In this document: piece by piece, positions 1-12,954 of the stretch
Numbering within the stretch: the first letter of the stretch is position 1
How the letters are laid out: every line of letters starts with the position of its first letter
Assembly (NCBI RefSeq): GCF_022539315.1
Contig: NC_066315.1
Span: 96,453,990 to 96,517,989, forward strand
From: Serinus canaria
Taxonomy: Eukaryota > Chordata > Aves > Passeriformes > Fringillidae
Reading direction: 5' to 3'
DNA: 64,000 bases
Made by a program: the position numbers and the translations under genes
Notes under the pieces: model-generated
Told to the model about the DNA's origin: nothing
What the model saw: only the letters and a program-made list of their open reading frames with translations
The model's database searches: none

Positions 1-879
1 GGATTGATTCTAACATTCAGTCACACCAGGTGGCCATGTTTGCAGCGTCCCGCTGGTGCCAGGGTGTACCTCTGAGGTGAAGGACTGAGAACAGAGAAAA
101 ACCTTTCCCTCAGGAAGTCTTGGATGAGGCTTTTAGAGGCTGGGTTTTCCACACAGTGTAGCCCACAAATAAGAATCACAAATATCCTGTCTGACTTTTA
201 CACTTGGCTAACCAAGAGTATGGAAAGTAACACTACAGAAATACCTTGAGGAATATACATATCCTAAATGAACCTCTATGAATTTGTATGCTGTATTTCA
301 TATCTCAAATGAGAGTTTTTAAACCTAATGGAGGCATAGTTGTTTTCTTTTTATGTTTTCAGGGTTTTTTTCCCCAAGAAGAAGACAATAAGATAACTAG
401 TTTACCCTATACCTCTGTACAATTAGCTGCTCTTATTCACCTATTATGCCATGTGTTTTCCAAATATTTTCAGTAGAAGCTTATCCTGAAACCTGTTTTT
501 TTGTTTAAATTGCAGCATCCTAAATACCCTAACCATGTCCAGTCTAGAGAAGGTGTCACCTGACACCTGACCGTACAAAAAATCCACTTGTGTCCCCAAA
601 GATCTCACAGCAATCAGTTCACCCCACCTTGACTGCACTGCACATGTTTTGTGACTTCCACCTCTGTCCCAAACGTTTCTATAAATATATGAGGTAATAT
701 CCAAACAGTCAGAGTTTTGGAGGCAGTGGAGGTTCTAATTGCCCTGAACGGTCTGTAATGTCCTTCTTTTGCAGTCCGTGCCTCTGCAACCTCTCCCAAA
801 ATCCCTTAGGGAGTTTGAAACTGCTACAGCTGTAACCTTGGAACATCTGAATGGTTCAGAAGAAAAGGGAGTGGGAGTT
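1..879. other. Unassigned flank, no gene seen
   Basis: Moderately AT-rich sequence without a recognisable repeat or supportable gene. Short open frames on both strands around 290-800 have no splice context and no recognisable product. The segment ends where similarity to an LTR family begins, near 880. The 3' part of that LTR, which should lie here because the element is inverted, is missing, so this flank was probably joined by a deletion or is too diverged to read. Confidence 0.5.
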
Positions 880-1624
880 CTGGTCAGTTCATCACACATT
901 GCTTTTGCTCTTCCTCCCTCCTAGGGGAGGACTCCTCACACCCCTCTTCTGCTCCAACATGGGGTCATTCCCATGAGACAATTACCTCCATGAGGTGCTC
1001 TGGTGTGGGTCCCTTTCATGGCATGCAGTCCTTCAGGAACAGTGTGGATTCTCCATGCAGTCACAAGCCCTGCCACAAAACCTTCTCCAGCATGGCTCCC
1101 TCTCTCCAAGAAGCCAAGGTCCTACCAGAAGTCTTCTCCAGTCCAGGCTTCCCATGGGGCTACAGCCTCCTGACATCCACCTGCTCTGGTGTGGGGCCAT
1201 CCATGGGCTACAGGTGGATCTCTGCATCCCAGTTGTCCTCCATGGGCTGTAGGGACACAGCTTCCTCACCATGGTCTCTGTGGGCTGGAGGGGAATCTCC
1301 GCTCTGGTGCTTGGAGCAGCTCCTACCCCTCCTTCTTCACTGACGATAGTGTCTGCAGGGCTGCTCCTCTCACATATCCTGATTCTTTTCTTCTCCGGCC
1401 CCAGCTATTGCTGCACTACATCTTTTTTCCCCTTCTTAGCTATGTTATCCCAGGGACACTAGTGCTGATGTTGACTGGCCTTGCCAAGTGGTGGGCCCAT
1501 CTTGGAGCCAGCTGGCATTGCTTCCATTGGGCATGGGGGAAGCTTCTGTCAGTTTCCCACAGAAGCCACCTGTTTAGCCCTCCCCACCCCCACTACTGAA
1601 ACTTTGCCACAAAAACCCAGTACA
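880..1624 (-). mobile_element. Passerine-type ERV LTR, inverted, 3' part missing
   Basis: Reverse-strand fragment of the same long LTR family found forward at 39905-41075. Shared landmarks are the GC-rich block of imperfect units on a 'catgggctgcaggg' theme, the bracket 'tggtcagttcatcacac' at its 3' side, and a start on the minus strand at TGTACTGGGTTTTTGTGGC (plus position 1624). The R/U5 portion that should continue below 880 is absent. The forward copy has a TATA-like 'acatatataaga'; here the matching site near 1435-1450 reads 'acatagctaaga' on the minus strand, so the core promoter looks decayed. Long open frames across 990-1600 are by-products of the GC-rich LTR, not genes. The family assignment rests on recognition of a common songbird LTR and was not searched. 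Confidence 0.75.
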
Positions 1625-2090
1625 TCCATGGAGATGGGTAGCTCTGGCCTTGCTCTGGGAATGTCTCCTGGAAAGGCGGCTTTTATTTCTCTTCATCCAG
1701 CTCAGCTGAACTGCTGGCTGTCTGTAGTCCATGGGGATAATGTCTGGCAGACACCCAGTTCCAAACAGGCATTACCCACCCTCTTTCTGACGGTGAGTTT
1801 CTGCCGTGAGCAGCAGGGCTCTGTCTCAGGTCCATGTTGGCTGGAGTGCTCTCTGATGCCCCTTACAGTGCCTGTCTGGTGGTCCTTGCCAAGCAGTGAC
1901 AATCTCACAGCTAGTGGAGGTCATTTTTGTACCAGTCAATGATTTGTGATAGTAAAAGCTCACAGTTCTGTCTGTGTCATTGACATTCACTGTCAACATG
2001 TTCCAGGCGTGAGACCAAGAGGTTTTCTTCCCCTTCCTCATATGGATCTTCTCAGACAAAATCTGCATTGTAACTTTAGCTCACACTAAC
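1625..2090 (-). other. Unclassified GC-richer block next to the LTR
   Basis: This stretch is noticeably more GC-rich than the DNA beyond 2090 and abuts the 5' (U3) edge of the inverted LTR exactly. On the minus strand there is an 80-codon open frame (1826-2068) and an AATAAA-type signal near 1680-1690, about 60 bases before the LTR edge. It could be leftover internal or LTR sequence of another retroviral element, or the 3' end of a host transcript. I do not recognise the peptide and see no pol or gag motif. Confidence 0.3.
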
Positions 2091-3680
2091 AAATACATGC
2101 ATTTGCCAGGAGTCTTTCACACCTCAATTGCAAGTACATTAGGAAGTAAATTACATAATCATAATATGTTAAGTAATACAAGAATATTTTTTCAAATGTG
2201 GCACCTATCTGATGACATAAAGACTGTAGGGCCTCATACATGCATAGGAAAGTGCAGCCACTTGCGATATTCTCAGGACCTTTTATGGTTTCTCATTCAT
2301 GTTTTCTTTCTTCTTTAGTACAGTGCTTGAATTAGTTCCCTACTGAAATGAAAAGACACTGGAAAAAAAACCTTTGTATAAGAAAAAAAATTAGTTACTA
2401 TAGCTGTTGTTCTTGCTGTATTTTGAAATAGTACATTTTCTGTCTGCTATTTACAAGAAAAATATCAAGAGAAGCCTCAGTATATTAGTCATCATATTTG
2501 GACCTGGTGGCAAAACTCTCACACATATTCAACTTTTCAGGACCCAGAGTTCATCAAAGTACAAAAAAAGTTAAAATTCTGAAGGCAACAAAATGTCTAT
2601 TCTGCAAAGAGTGAGCAAACATAATGTACTGACGTTGGCCTTGGCAAATGACCACATTGTGTTTGTAGACCTTAGCCCATAATTCAGACTGTGCTGCTCC
2701 AGTGCTCAGTCTCTTGGCAATGACTTTATGAGTCAAAGTGAATCAGTCCTGTAGTGAATCCAAGTCCTATCATTATCAGGGCAATAACTCCTCTTAAGTT
2801 TGAGGGCTTCCTCGCTTGTTTTCTCCACTTATGTGCCACACTGTGTCTTGAATTTTACTTTACCTTCTCATGCTGCTTCCTTCTCCATGTTGCCCTTACT
2901 GTAATGGTTCACTATATTCTTTCGAGCTTTCTGTTTTCAAAAAAGGACAAGAATTGCCAACACCTTTCACTTGATTCATCATTAATTGCACTTAAGTTTT
3001 TTTTTATTTTTTGTTTTACATTGTTTTTTAAGATCACCTTTTACTCATAAGTGCATCAATTCTATGTGTAAGTAACTCATCTTTTTAATATACTCTATAC
3101 TGCTGTGATTTTGCTAAAAGACTGAGAAGTAAATGAGATGAAGACTTGAGATGGAAACCACTTTAGACTTCGGGCATACCAGTGCAGAAAATTTTACCTT
3201 TGGGCAAAAATATTACTAGATTCAGATCCTTTTTTCCTGGCAGGAAAAAGAAAAAATACTGTCTTTTTGTGCAGTTTTGGCTGATCCCTGGCATTTCTTT
3301 TATTGCTGCCTTCATTGTTTCTATAGGTTTTTTAAAATGTCCTGGCACTGGTAGGTGGCAGTAGAGACACACACATTCAAGGACATAGCTGGTAGAGCAC
3401 GTAAGTACTGTTTGAGTGGTAAAGTTGTGTATTTAGGCATCGTGAAATGACTTTTGATGAACCAATGTCCACCAGCAAATGTCACAATGTCACACCACAC
3501 TGCAGATGCCAAACACTGTTAGTAACTGGTAGGTAATAAAGATTCTTACAAATCTCAGATATTGACATAGACCTGGCATCACTGAAACAGACTTTCTACC
3601 TCCCTCGAGTCTTTCTTAGCTGTTTCTTCCTTGGAAAAGGTAGAAATTAATTGTGAAACTTTGGATTTTAAATCCAGACC

Positions 3681-3705
3681 TTTTTTTTTTTTTTTTTTTT
3701 TTTTT
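3681..3705 (+). repeat. Poly-T run (25 T)
   Basis: Uninterrupted run of 25 T. No recognisable retroposon body lies next to it, so it is scored as a simple mononucleotide repeat. Confidence 0.95.
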
Positions 3706-4856
3706 GTAGTCAGTAGCAAGGCCTGAGCTTTTTGCTCAGGAAAATGAATAACAGAAATATATAGTATTGTCACTCTAAAACAGTGGACAAATTTAAGCTC
3801 AGTGGTGTGGAGTTGTTCATCATAGCTATAAATGAGCTTATTTTTTAAAATCAAGATAGAAGTGGGTCTTTTGGATAATTGTCATGGAAACAGAAGTTTA
3901 TAAAATGTCCCCATTTTTGAACCTTATTAATGTTTCTCAGATACAAATTTATTGTGAGGGAGTTTGTAAAAAGACACACATATCTCATCTGTTTATAAAA
4001 TCAACATGATGTCTGAATTCAGAATTCAATGTCTACACACAAGTAAATGCTACATAGTACAGGGGTGAGTTCACTGTAATTAAATACAGATGCAGAACCA
4101 CAGTATTTTTAATTTTATTCTGTCTTTCTTTTGTTTTTAGTACTTATTTGAAAGCAATGAAATATTTATATAGAATATAATGGTTACTCAAACAGTGGCT
4201 AGTTTTCTAAAATGAAGTTCTGTCAAGAAAAAAAAAAGAGGATATGCCAGTAAAAAAAAAAAAGAAAAAAATAGTAGCAACAGCAAATGTAAAACCATCT
4301 GCCAGCCTAGTTTGCCAAAGTGCCAGATGCTGTCTCTAGTAGACTGTTCCGGTGCTTTGGCATCTGGATTGTCCTTTGTAATGAAGCAAAACTTTGACAG
4401 TTACTGAATTTTGGGGATATATGTATGCTTGGTATAACAATGATGATATTTTCAGACATCATGCTTCAGCAGAAGCCATTTCATGCAAAGTAGGTAGCCT
4501 TCAAAAAAAATAAAAAAAGAGAAACCAAAAAACAATAGAAAATAAAAGTATACGCTAATTATAATTCACTAGAGAAGAGATTTTTGTAATTTTTGTCTCT
4601 TGGCAAGAAGTGCCTATGAAAGTTATATGTAAACTGTTCTTTACAGAACTGTGTTAAATAAAATACAGGCAGGTGGAGAACAAAAGTAAAGAATGTTTGT
4701 TATTCTATATGTATGATTTGTTGGACAAATCATAAGAAATAATAATAAAGTGAAAAGTCTGTGTTCCAAGAGTTCCTCGCAGGTCACAAATATAATTGTG
4801 AAGGCATGTTCTTAGAGGATATTCATACCATGATTAAAGACAATGTTACACCATTT

Positions 4857-4859
4857 TAT

Positions 4860-4894
<35 letters not shown>

Positions 4895-4895
4895 T
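4857..4895. repeat. (TA)n microsatellite
   Basis: About 39 bases of near-perfect TA dinucleotides with one phase slip at 4870-4871. Confidence 0.95.
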
Positions 4896-7800
4896 TCTAT
4901 GTAAAGATATAGAAGGAAGAAACAGTGCTGAGATATAGTATGTTGTAATATCATCCAAATTTTTTGAGCTTAAATTTCTGCAAGCTCATGTGGAGTTCCA
5001 GTTAGTTGTCTATATGCCTTAGAGCAACTTAAGGGAAAATTTTAAAGGGAGAATTGTGAAAACTTGTTTCTTGGTTGTCAAGTTGATAATATTAAACCAA
5101 ATGCATTAGCTACTTGAAAATCTAGGTTTCAGTGTTTATCATAAATGTGGTTGCACCAATTCTTCTTACTAAGAAATGTGCTTCAGCTGAAAATCTGAGC
5201 TGAAAAACAAATAATAGAAAAATTCTCCAGTGCTCTTTGAAAGTAATACTGTAACTTTAAAATTTTCCAGAATTGGCCATAGTGGACCAAAGCCATCTCA
5301 ATGGAAAGATGTAGAACAATATAATTTTGTGTAGTGTTACCCTTTTTTTAACAGTTGAAATTTCCAAAATACATCATACTCTGTGAAAGCCAGGCATGCA
5401 GCTGCTCATGAAGCCTGAGAAGAGAGTTGGAAATCTCCCTACTTCCAAAAGGATGAGGAATCAAAGCCTAGATTGTAGCTGAAAACACTTACAAATGCTC
5501 TCTGAAAATAGCACTGCTGACTCTGAAAGCCTATGACAAATAAGAAGAAGTTGTGTAATTTCTTCGTGAAGAATGACAGTCAATGTTGTGCATTCAAAAA
5601 AAAAGCCAGGAGCAATGTATGGGAGCAGAGGCACCTGTTATTAAAATTGGGTGTGAGTCTGTCTGTGTGTGAGATGTTTTTATCTTTTTTTAGTTTTGTT
5701 GTTTATCAGACCTTGGTTATAAACTTGCAGCACAGAATGAGTTTCTCTACCAAAAAACAAACAAAAAACACTTTAAAAACCCTCCCCTCTTTCTAATTTG
5801 TCTTCTTTTTGGTCCTGCTTATCAACACTGAAAAGTATGTGTTTAGCTCTGTTAATCATGCTCTAAGTAGAAATGAAAGGCTTTAACTCATGCAGAAGTT
5901 GGCATGTTATTATAAATAAGTTGTTACATATGAAAATGCAGAACCTGGACTCATTTTAATGTAGTCAAAGTGACTGTTAATAGAGAATTGGAGGACTGGA
6001 GGAAATGGTAAGGGTAAGGGACTCAAAGGAGGCTGTGAGGAATTTTACTACTTGGTGGCTGAAGTATTCAAGCAAGTGTAGGGCAGCTAAGGTGAAGGAC
6101 AGCTGTTATGAAATTTGTAATTAAAACATCTGCGATTTGTGTTAAGACAATTACAGGGCAACAGTGGCATGTCAGCTTTTAAAACAAAATTATAAGTAAT
6201 TCCATCAGCTGGTTATTTAGCAGCTAACCTGGTCATTTAGCAAATAAGGATGACTTGTACTGTTAGTCAGCAGGACATCATAAAACTTTAAAGAATTTTT
6301 TTTTTAACTATATGTTCTGTGTGTGGGTAAATACACCTTTACAAAACAGTGCATCAAGGAGTGATTCTGATACCAAAAAGACTACTAATAGTAGAAGCTA
6401 TGTACCAATAGACAATACTATGATGTTCCTATAGCCAAGGTTATGTTTTATGTTGGTTATATCCAGAGAATGCCTGGCTGCCCTTTTCGTGGCAATATGT
6501 CAGTTCTACATTGTGTGTGATGTAGGGAACAAACTGGTTGAACAGCAGTTGACTGGCAAACAGCCTTTAAGTGCATCTATACAGTACTTTAGCTTTAAAG
6601 AGCACCTTGTCCCTGTAAGGCTCAAGTGTTAGCACAGCAGTGTTTCTCTCCTAAGTAGCTCAAAGTAAATTCAGTAAGGGGTAAATTGCTTCGGTTACGC
6701 TTCGTTCTGCTAATCCTTCTTCTTCACCTCCTTTGCTCTGGTTTATGTATAATCCCCTTCCTCTCAGCTCAGGTGTCTGTTTCTGAGGAAGCTCATCAAC
6801 ATTTTTTACAGAGAAATCTAATTTTTCCAAATGCTAGCAGGGCCCCACAATAGCAGGGAGTGGCTTTGTTACTTGTTTGTCTGTTTGTTTGCTTGTCTAC
6901 CTTGCAGCTACTATTCAGATGTCTTATTTTCCTAGATAAGCAAACAAGCTCGTAAGTTGCACTGAACTGCACTTCACAGCATTTAAAAATGTTTCCTCAG
7001 AAATCATGATTGCAGTGTACACTCTTCCCTTTTACCCCTGCCCTCTCTTGCTGTACATTAACGTTAACACCTATGGAAACCAAAAAGTAAAGGGAAAGAA
7101 ATTGAGCTAATTCAATGAAATTCAACATTTCACATGAAATTTGTAAAGCACAGCAGCTGGACTTCTACTGACATAAAGACACCTGCTTGGGTAACATTTT
7201 CTTCCTTTAATGGCTCTCACGCTCTTGTTAAGCATCCAAAATGATCTAATTTCTTCTCAGAGTATATGTTTTTGCAGGTCTAGTATTACCTTCTTCTCTT
7301 CAATTATTTAGTAAGTATATAAAGAAAACTCAGTAGTTTGGACACGTTTTTCTTATATATATCTTACCAAAACATCTATTTTCTCATTATCTCAGTCCTA
7401 AAGCTCTGAGAAATAAATGCAGTGGTAAAAGGTCCAAAATGTTTTTGAGGATGTTTGTGCCAAAAGGAATTTAATGATGATGTCTTAATCTCCCAAATCA
7501 ATGCTTCCAAAACTGACCTATATGGCAAAAAGTCTAGTTTTGTATTTAAAAAATGTTACAAGGAATTCTCTTCTTGTCTGTCAAGATGGACAAGGGTAAG
7601 CAAAAAGGGAATGATTTCCAAGCGCACCAAGTTATTCACTAAAGAGCATAAAGTAGAAGGATTAATTTTAATTGGAGAGGAAAGGTGGGTGTTGAAACCA
7701 ATAATTACTGTAGTTAATTGGCAGGTTAAATATAGGACAGAAGTATGTTATAGTCTGCAACAATAGATATTTATTGCTTATATACAGCAAAACATTCTAT

Positions 7801-10460
7801 TTAGTCTGTGTTGTTGGAATTAATGAGTCTTTTCATCGATAACAATTTTAGTCCTGTAATTAACAACAGACTATGTATAAAAAGGTTATAAAAGGCTTCT
7901 TGATTTCAAATTTGACTGTGAAAAGTAGAGGGTTTTTGTACACCACAAGAGGTGTTGGAATAAAGTTAGCATGGGGAAGGCAGACAAAGGATTTTTCCCT
8001 AAGCATTTGTTTAATTGTTTAAGTTGCACTGTTTTTTTCTTAATACCTAAATCAATCATCAAAAGTTTTTTCCAACTGCAAGTATATTAAATTAAGTAAA
8101 TTTCCCTTGTTGTCTCTAAAGACTATAGAAAAGATAGGACCCAAAGAAAAAAAAAAAGCCACAAAAGAAGCCAATAATTTCTCCACTCAAAAAGCTGAGT
8201 TAATTTCTCTAATTTTATCTGTCCCTGTGTGGAAGCAGGATCTAGTGTGCTTTCTCCAAGGGTTGTACTTTGACCCTCATGAGCCTCTTCTGTGTCACCA
8301 CAGGCCCCTTGGAGCCATCCTAGCACCTGACAGGGTGTCTGTGGCCAACAACTGCTCCAATTACCTCAACAGATGTTTTTCTCTCCAGCAAAGGCATGTT
8401 GAGACATAATCTTCCAATTTTGCTACTCCTTTCTCATTTCTTACCACTTAGCTTATTTCCTCTGTCATTTCTCCTTTATGTGTTTTTTATCCTCAATTCT
8501 CTTCTCTATCTGCAGATTTCTCCCCCTTGATCTTTCTACCACATGTAATCTTTCTGTTCCTTCCTTTTGCAGCTCGGACACCAATTCCTCTTCCTTATAT
8601 CTGCAGAAATGATGCCCCTCTTTTTTTTTAATACCTTTATTATCAGTCTTTTCATCTCCTCAGACATCTCAAATACTTCTTAGCTGAAAATGGGACAGGT
8701 GCAGCTCATCATGAGCCATTCAAAAGGGATACAATGATTGCTGAACCTGCTCTTAATAATTTGTCTTTCTTCTTATCCCCTCTTCTTTCTCCTTCTTTTT
8801 GTACCAATGAATCTCTGCGATTTCTAAAGAAATAAAAGCAAAAATCACACACTTACACCTTTCTTACTTATCCAGGCTGACTAGAAGGGTTTTAATATGT
8901 AAAATACTTGTCAACCAGTAACATCAGATGGAAAAAGTATGCAAAATACAGATCTAGAGGAGGTTCCACTGTCTGCCTTCCTGGAGAAAATTAACATTTT
9001 GACCTTGGCTAGTCATTTTGCATTAATATGTGTCTTCTTGGATGAACTTCTGTAGCTGTGGCCAGTTCCTGGATCTCACTGAGTTGCCTCAGGCAGGGGC
9101 AGTGCCTGAAGACTAACTATGCTTGTTTTGGCTTAAACCATTACACTTTCCAACCAGCAGCACTTGGGTCCTGTATGCCCTCTGATTCCCTAGCTGCATC
9201 TACAGAGCTTCATTCTGTATTTCCTCAATGGTCAGATTTCATCTTCCTAGACTTTCCTTCTTAGAAGGAATCATAGCTGTGTGAATACTTTTTTAAAATG
9301 GAGTGATGTGATTTTCACTTGGTTTTGGGTTTTGTTGGGTATTTTGGGTTTCTGATTAGACAAGTTCAGCCATAAAATGTTGGGATTATCCCAGCCAGAA
9401 TTGTCCATGCATCATTTGGTGAAAGAAAACCCCGCAGAAATATGACACTGCTGTCATTGTAAGTATTTGTTTTGCAAATCAAGAGCAGCTGTGAAATCCC
9501 CAGTGCAGTGTGTCTAGTAAAGCAAATTGAGGCAGAGGAGGATGCTTCCACAAGCAAAACAATGGTGTCAGGACAATAAAAACAGGTGAAAATGTGATTC
9601 TTCTGCTTTCATAAAGCAACTGCTAAAAAAACTTATTAGGCACTAGGATATGAGTCTTCCCACCAACTCAGTAAGAGGTTTTTGTAGTTGTGAAGGTCCT
9701 GAGCTGACACCTGATGTTGATTTAAAGAGACAGGTGATTATCCACAAAGTGAAAAATAATGTGTCATTATTCCCTGAGGTATAAACTGCAATAGAAATCA
9801 GAAAAGAGATAGAAGGCTACTGTAATAATGGACGGAGTGCAGTGTTGACACTGGTGGAGATGAAATGAAGTTGACAGGAGTTTCATTTCGGAGTTGGCTG
9901 CACTGATGTGGCTCGGGTAGTTCTCAGTCCCCATGTCAGTTGTCAGTACCACCAATCACACCTGAGCCCCTCTATCTCCTCCATCCTCTCCTCTGCTTCA
10001 AGCCCCAATTTACAGTTAATATTTTAAATTATCCTGCTAGTGCTTTCTACGTCCTATTTCAAAAAGTCAACAAATGGGCTGCAAGACCCATCACTATTTC
10101 ATGGCTTGTGTTTTCTCCCTTAGCTTGAGAAGAAAGACTGGTTTTATTGCCAGCTACCATTCACTTGCCTGTGTTTCTGTTCTCTCGCTCTCTCTCCTTC
10201 TCTCTTCTGTTCCTCTTCTCTTTCTCTTTCAGTGCCAATGGGTTATAAATTATGAACAATATTCCTGATTCAAGGAAGCTAGCTACTGCATATCTTCTGG
10301 GCTGTCAGGCAGAAAACTTATATAAGGAAATGAATGTGATGGAAAGAAAAAGTGAAGAAGAAATATTGTTAGGAAAAGAGGAAGATGCAAAAAGTGGGAA
10401 TAGTAAAATGATTTCTGCCTTTGCTCTCCTCCTTACCCATTCTCTGTTACAAATATGTTG

Positions 10461-11125
10461 TTAGGTGTCCCAGGGGGACATTATGATGCTTGTATCCCCA
10501 GCCGTCTATTCTGTTTATGCTGGATATTATGTTCTGTGCCTGCAAGACTGGCTCTGAAGAGCAAAGTTTTGTTTTGTTTTCTTATCAGCTGCTCCCCCAT
10601 GGCTGGTGGGACACAGAGACAGGGCAGTCATAGTGCAGCTTTTGCTTTTTGCTTGGCCTTTCACTTTGCTCTTGCTCTTGCCTCTGCTTTGCTCTTGCTT
10701 TTTGCTTCTGTTCATTAGTTAGTTTAGCTAAGCAGTACGATTCTTTCCTGGACTGTTTTTTCTTTCCCTTTCTTGGAACCAGTTGAGCCTGCTCTGGACT
10801 GGGACCTGGGAAACACCGAGAGAGAGTTTGCACCTTGTGGCTGCAGCAGCTGCCCCAGCACCAGAGGGACTTAGAGCAACCATCCAAGGAGAGACTTTCT
10901 GAATTTGTCATCTTTTTCAGAGCGGTGAAAGAGTGGTGTCATCTGGTATTGTTCATTTTGTGTGCTGGGGGGGGTGCAGTGCCTGTTAATTAAACAGGTT
11001 CTTTCCACTTCTCTCTGAGGAATTCTTCCCGAACCAGTTGGGGGGAGGGACCGTCTGGGTTTGCTTTCTGGAGGGGCCCCCTTTGGAGGTTTTCTACCAA
11101 ATTTGCCTTAAACCAGGACATTAGG
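10461..11125 (+). mobile_element. Solo ERVL-type LTR with 5-bp TTAGG duplication
   Basis: A complete LTR of 655 bp runs from TGTCC (10466) to GGACA (11120), so its ends are perfect 5-bp inverted repeats. It is flanked on both sides by TTAGG (10461-10465 and 11121-11125), a perfect 5-bp target site duplication. A 5-bp duplication is usual for class III (ERVL-like) avian retroviral elements, and the body matches a songbird LTR I recognise. It has a CTTTTGC-rich U3 (10640-10712), a central GC-rich section, an ATTAAA near 10987 and a G-rich region near 10965 and 11040. No internal gag-pol sequence remains, so it is the product of LTR-LTR recombination. Open frames on both strands here (10455-10911) are chance. 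Confidence 0.9.
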
Positions 11126-12777
11126 ACACAACAGATTTTTTTTTTTTGGAATGGATATTCATTACAGTTATAATTAACACACAGACCTTTGTGTTCATAT
11201 TTTCATAAAATATTGCTCAAGAATTCCATGAGATTGTATCAATTGTAGTAACCTCGTATTTTTTTATTGCCACAGGTATCGGTCTTTTGTCAGAAAAAAA
11301 AGGCTGTTGTTTTACATCAAAAGAAATTTAAATATTTGAAGATTATTACTCTGGCTTTTAATTCAGGATGTTTGTGAATTACCATGGTTGCTGAACCTGC
11401 TGTCACTTCTGATTGCAGATTTTTGCAGAGATCCATGTAAGGTGGAGATTTCATAGTTTAGGTTTGAGCTCTAGACTATATGTAGAAAAAGGAATAATAT
11501 TCCACTTATTTTGCATGTCATTCATATAAATATGACCTGCTGTGCTAAAAAAAACCCACTCTTCTAATCATCTTGGCAACAAATACACATTTTCTTGCAA
11601 TTGTATTATATGAGATGCATGATATAATTTCATCAGCTCAAGGGATATATAAAGTAAACCTTGTCTTAAAACTGGGGGCCATAGGCATGTTGGATTCTGA
11701 GGATACCTCCCTCAAAATTTCATGTGTACGATTTGTTTTCTCTTTTTATTTTGAGTCATTTAGCCTGCAAATTTTATCCAATTATTTGCCTCTTGCATAT
11801 TCACTGCTGTCAGTCATAAGGAGTGTTACATAAAGGCTAATGATAATAGTCTGGGCTTCCTCTAGTCCTCTTGCACCCTTGAAAGGCTTCAGATTTTCCT
11901 CTGGCATTCTTAGTGCAAGAGATACGTTGAGACACTGTGCAACGAAGTGCTATTGTTATTAGCAGGTACAGCTTTTTCTGCCTTGGCTTTGGGTATTTGC
12001 TAGGAAAACTTTTTTGCCAGTGTTGCCAAGGAGTGAATTTGACCTGTTTCATAGTCTTCTCACCTGATGTAGACAGAATTCTCATTAAGGGCTTGATATT
12101 TTTATTCCTGAAACATCTTGGTGTTGCTGGAAACATATCAATTGATAACAGAACACCTTTTAAATAAATTCAGTATTGAATAAACACCTGTTCATGAAAT
12201 CTGTAGCTCTCTCTGTGCAGTGTGGTAGCAGATGCTCTTGATGAGTATGATACAGACTGACAGGCAAGTTAGATACTAACTATACTACTGATGAGTCTGG
12301 ATGCTCTGGAAGATTACGTGACAAAAAACTCTATTTCTCTCTGAAATAAAAAAAAAAATTCTTTCTGCATGAAGAAATGAAAAATTGTTTTTAGTTTAAG
12401 ACCATCTTGAGATCCAAAGTAATATTTGATGTTTGAATCAAACTGAATTCTCCAGAGATTCTGGCTTTTCCTATGCCTTTCATTACTCTTGCAAAAAAGG
12501 ATTTCTAGTCAAGGGAAATGAAATTTCAGAAGCACACGTAGGAAATGGGGTTTGTGCTGATAATACTGAGCTGTCTAGATAAACTGAGAGACACTGTTAG
12601 TCTTTTGCAAAGGCTGACACCAGATGTCTAGACAGACAGGTTTGTACAAATGTCAAAAGTGGAAGTGGCCTGAAAGTCATAGGCAGATGGAGTAAACTTA
12701 AATTCTACTGTTAAAGAATTTGGCCTCGGTCCTTTGCTGCATTGACAAAAAAATGTGTGGTGCAATCACTAAGGAAG
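11126..12777. other. AT-rich unique stretch, nothing identified
   Basis: Between the solo LTR and the pentanucleotide array. It has short T and A runs (11144-11158, 12346-12358) and open frames under 100 codons on both strands. No splice-bounded exon or recognisable repeat was found. Confidence 0.5.
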
Positions 12778-12954
12778 AATGGAATAGAGTAGACTAGACT
12801 GGAATAGACTAGACTAGACTAGACTAGATTGGAATAGACTAGACTAGACTAGACTAGACTAGACTGGAATACACTAGACTAGACTAGACTAGACTAGACT
12901 AGACTAGACTAGACTAGAATAGAATAGAATAGAATAGAATAGAATAGATTAGAA
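12778..12954. repeat. Pentanucleotide array (AGACT)n/(AGAAT)n
   Basis: About 175 bp of tandem pentamers. The left and centre are mostly AGACT with scattered GGAAT variants, and the right end becomes AGAAT. The array abuts the 3' end of an inverted CR1. The CR1 3' terminus ends in short ATTCT-containing repeats, which read as AGAAT on the plus strand, so the array most likely arose by expansion of that terminus followed by an A-to-C (AGAAT to AGACT) variant spreading. Confidence 0.95.

Larger units (their letters stand above)
2091..10465. other. AT-rich single-copy stretch, no gene supported
   Basis: About 8.4 kb of AT-rich sequence. It holds a 25-T run (3681-3705), A-rich patches near 4227-4275 and 4503-4550, a TA dinucleotide array (4857-4895), a TTTG/TCTG-rich patch near 6870-6900 and pyrimidine-rich tracts at 8430-8800. 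The longest open frames (7455-7766 and 8107-8409, plus) lack a supportable pair of splice sites and show no family motif. I found no CR1 or LTR in it, and old repeats too decayed to see by eye are possible. Confidence 0.5.

Noticed and set aside
990..1942. Overlapping plus-strand open frames of 117, 136 and 153 codons
   Set aside because: Most of the stretch lies antisense to an inverted LTR whose GC-rich repeated units keep several frames open at once. There is no recognisable protein.
3328..3400. Acceptor-donor pair with a strong GTAAGTA donor
   Set aside because: All three frames between the sites contain stops.
7455..7766. 103-codon plus-strand frame with a GTAAGC donor inside
   Set aside because: No acceptor gives a sensible exon, the composition is Lys/Ser-rich as expected for AT-rich DNA, and no family was recognised.
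8107..8409. 100-codon plus-strand frame with an acceptor-like site near 8302
   Set aside because: No matching donor and no recognisable peptide.
10455..10911. Open frames on both strands of 87-108 codons
   Set aside because: They fall inside the solo LTR at 10466-11120.
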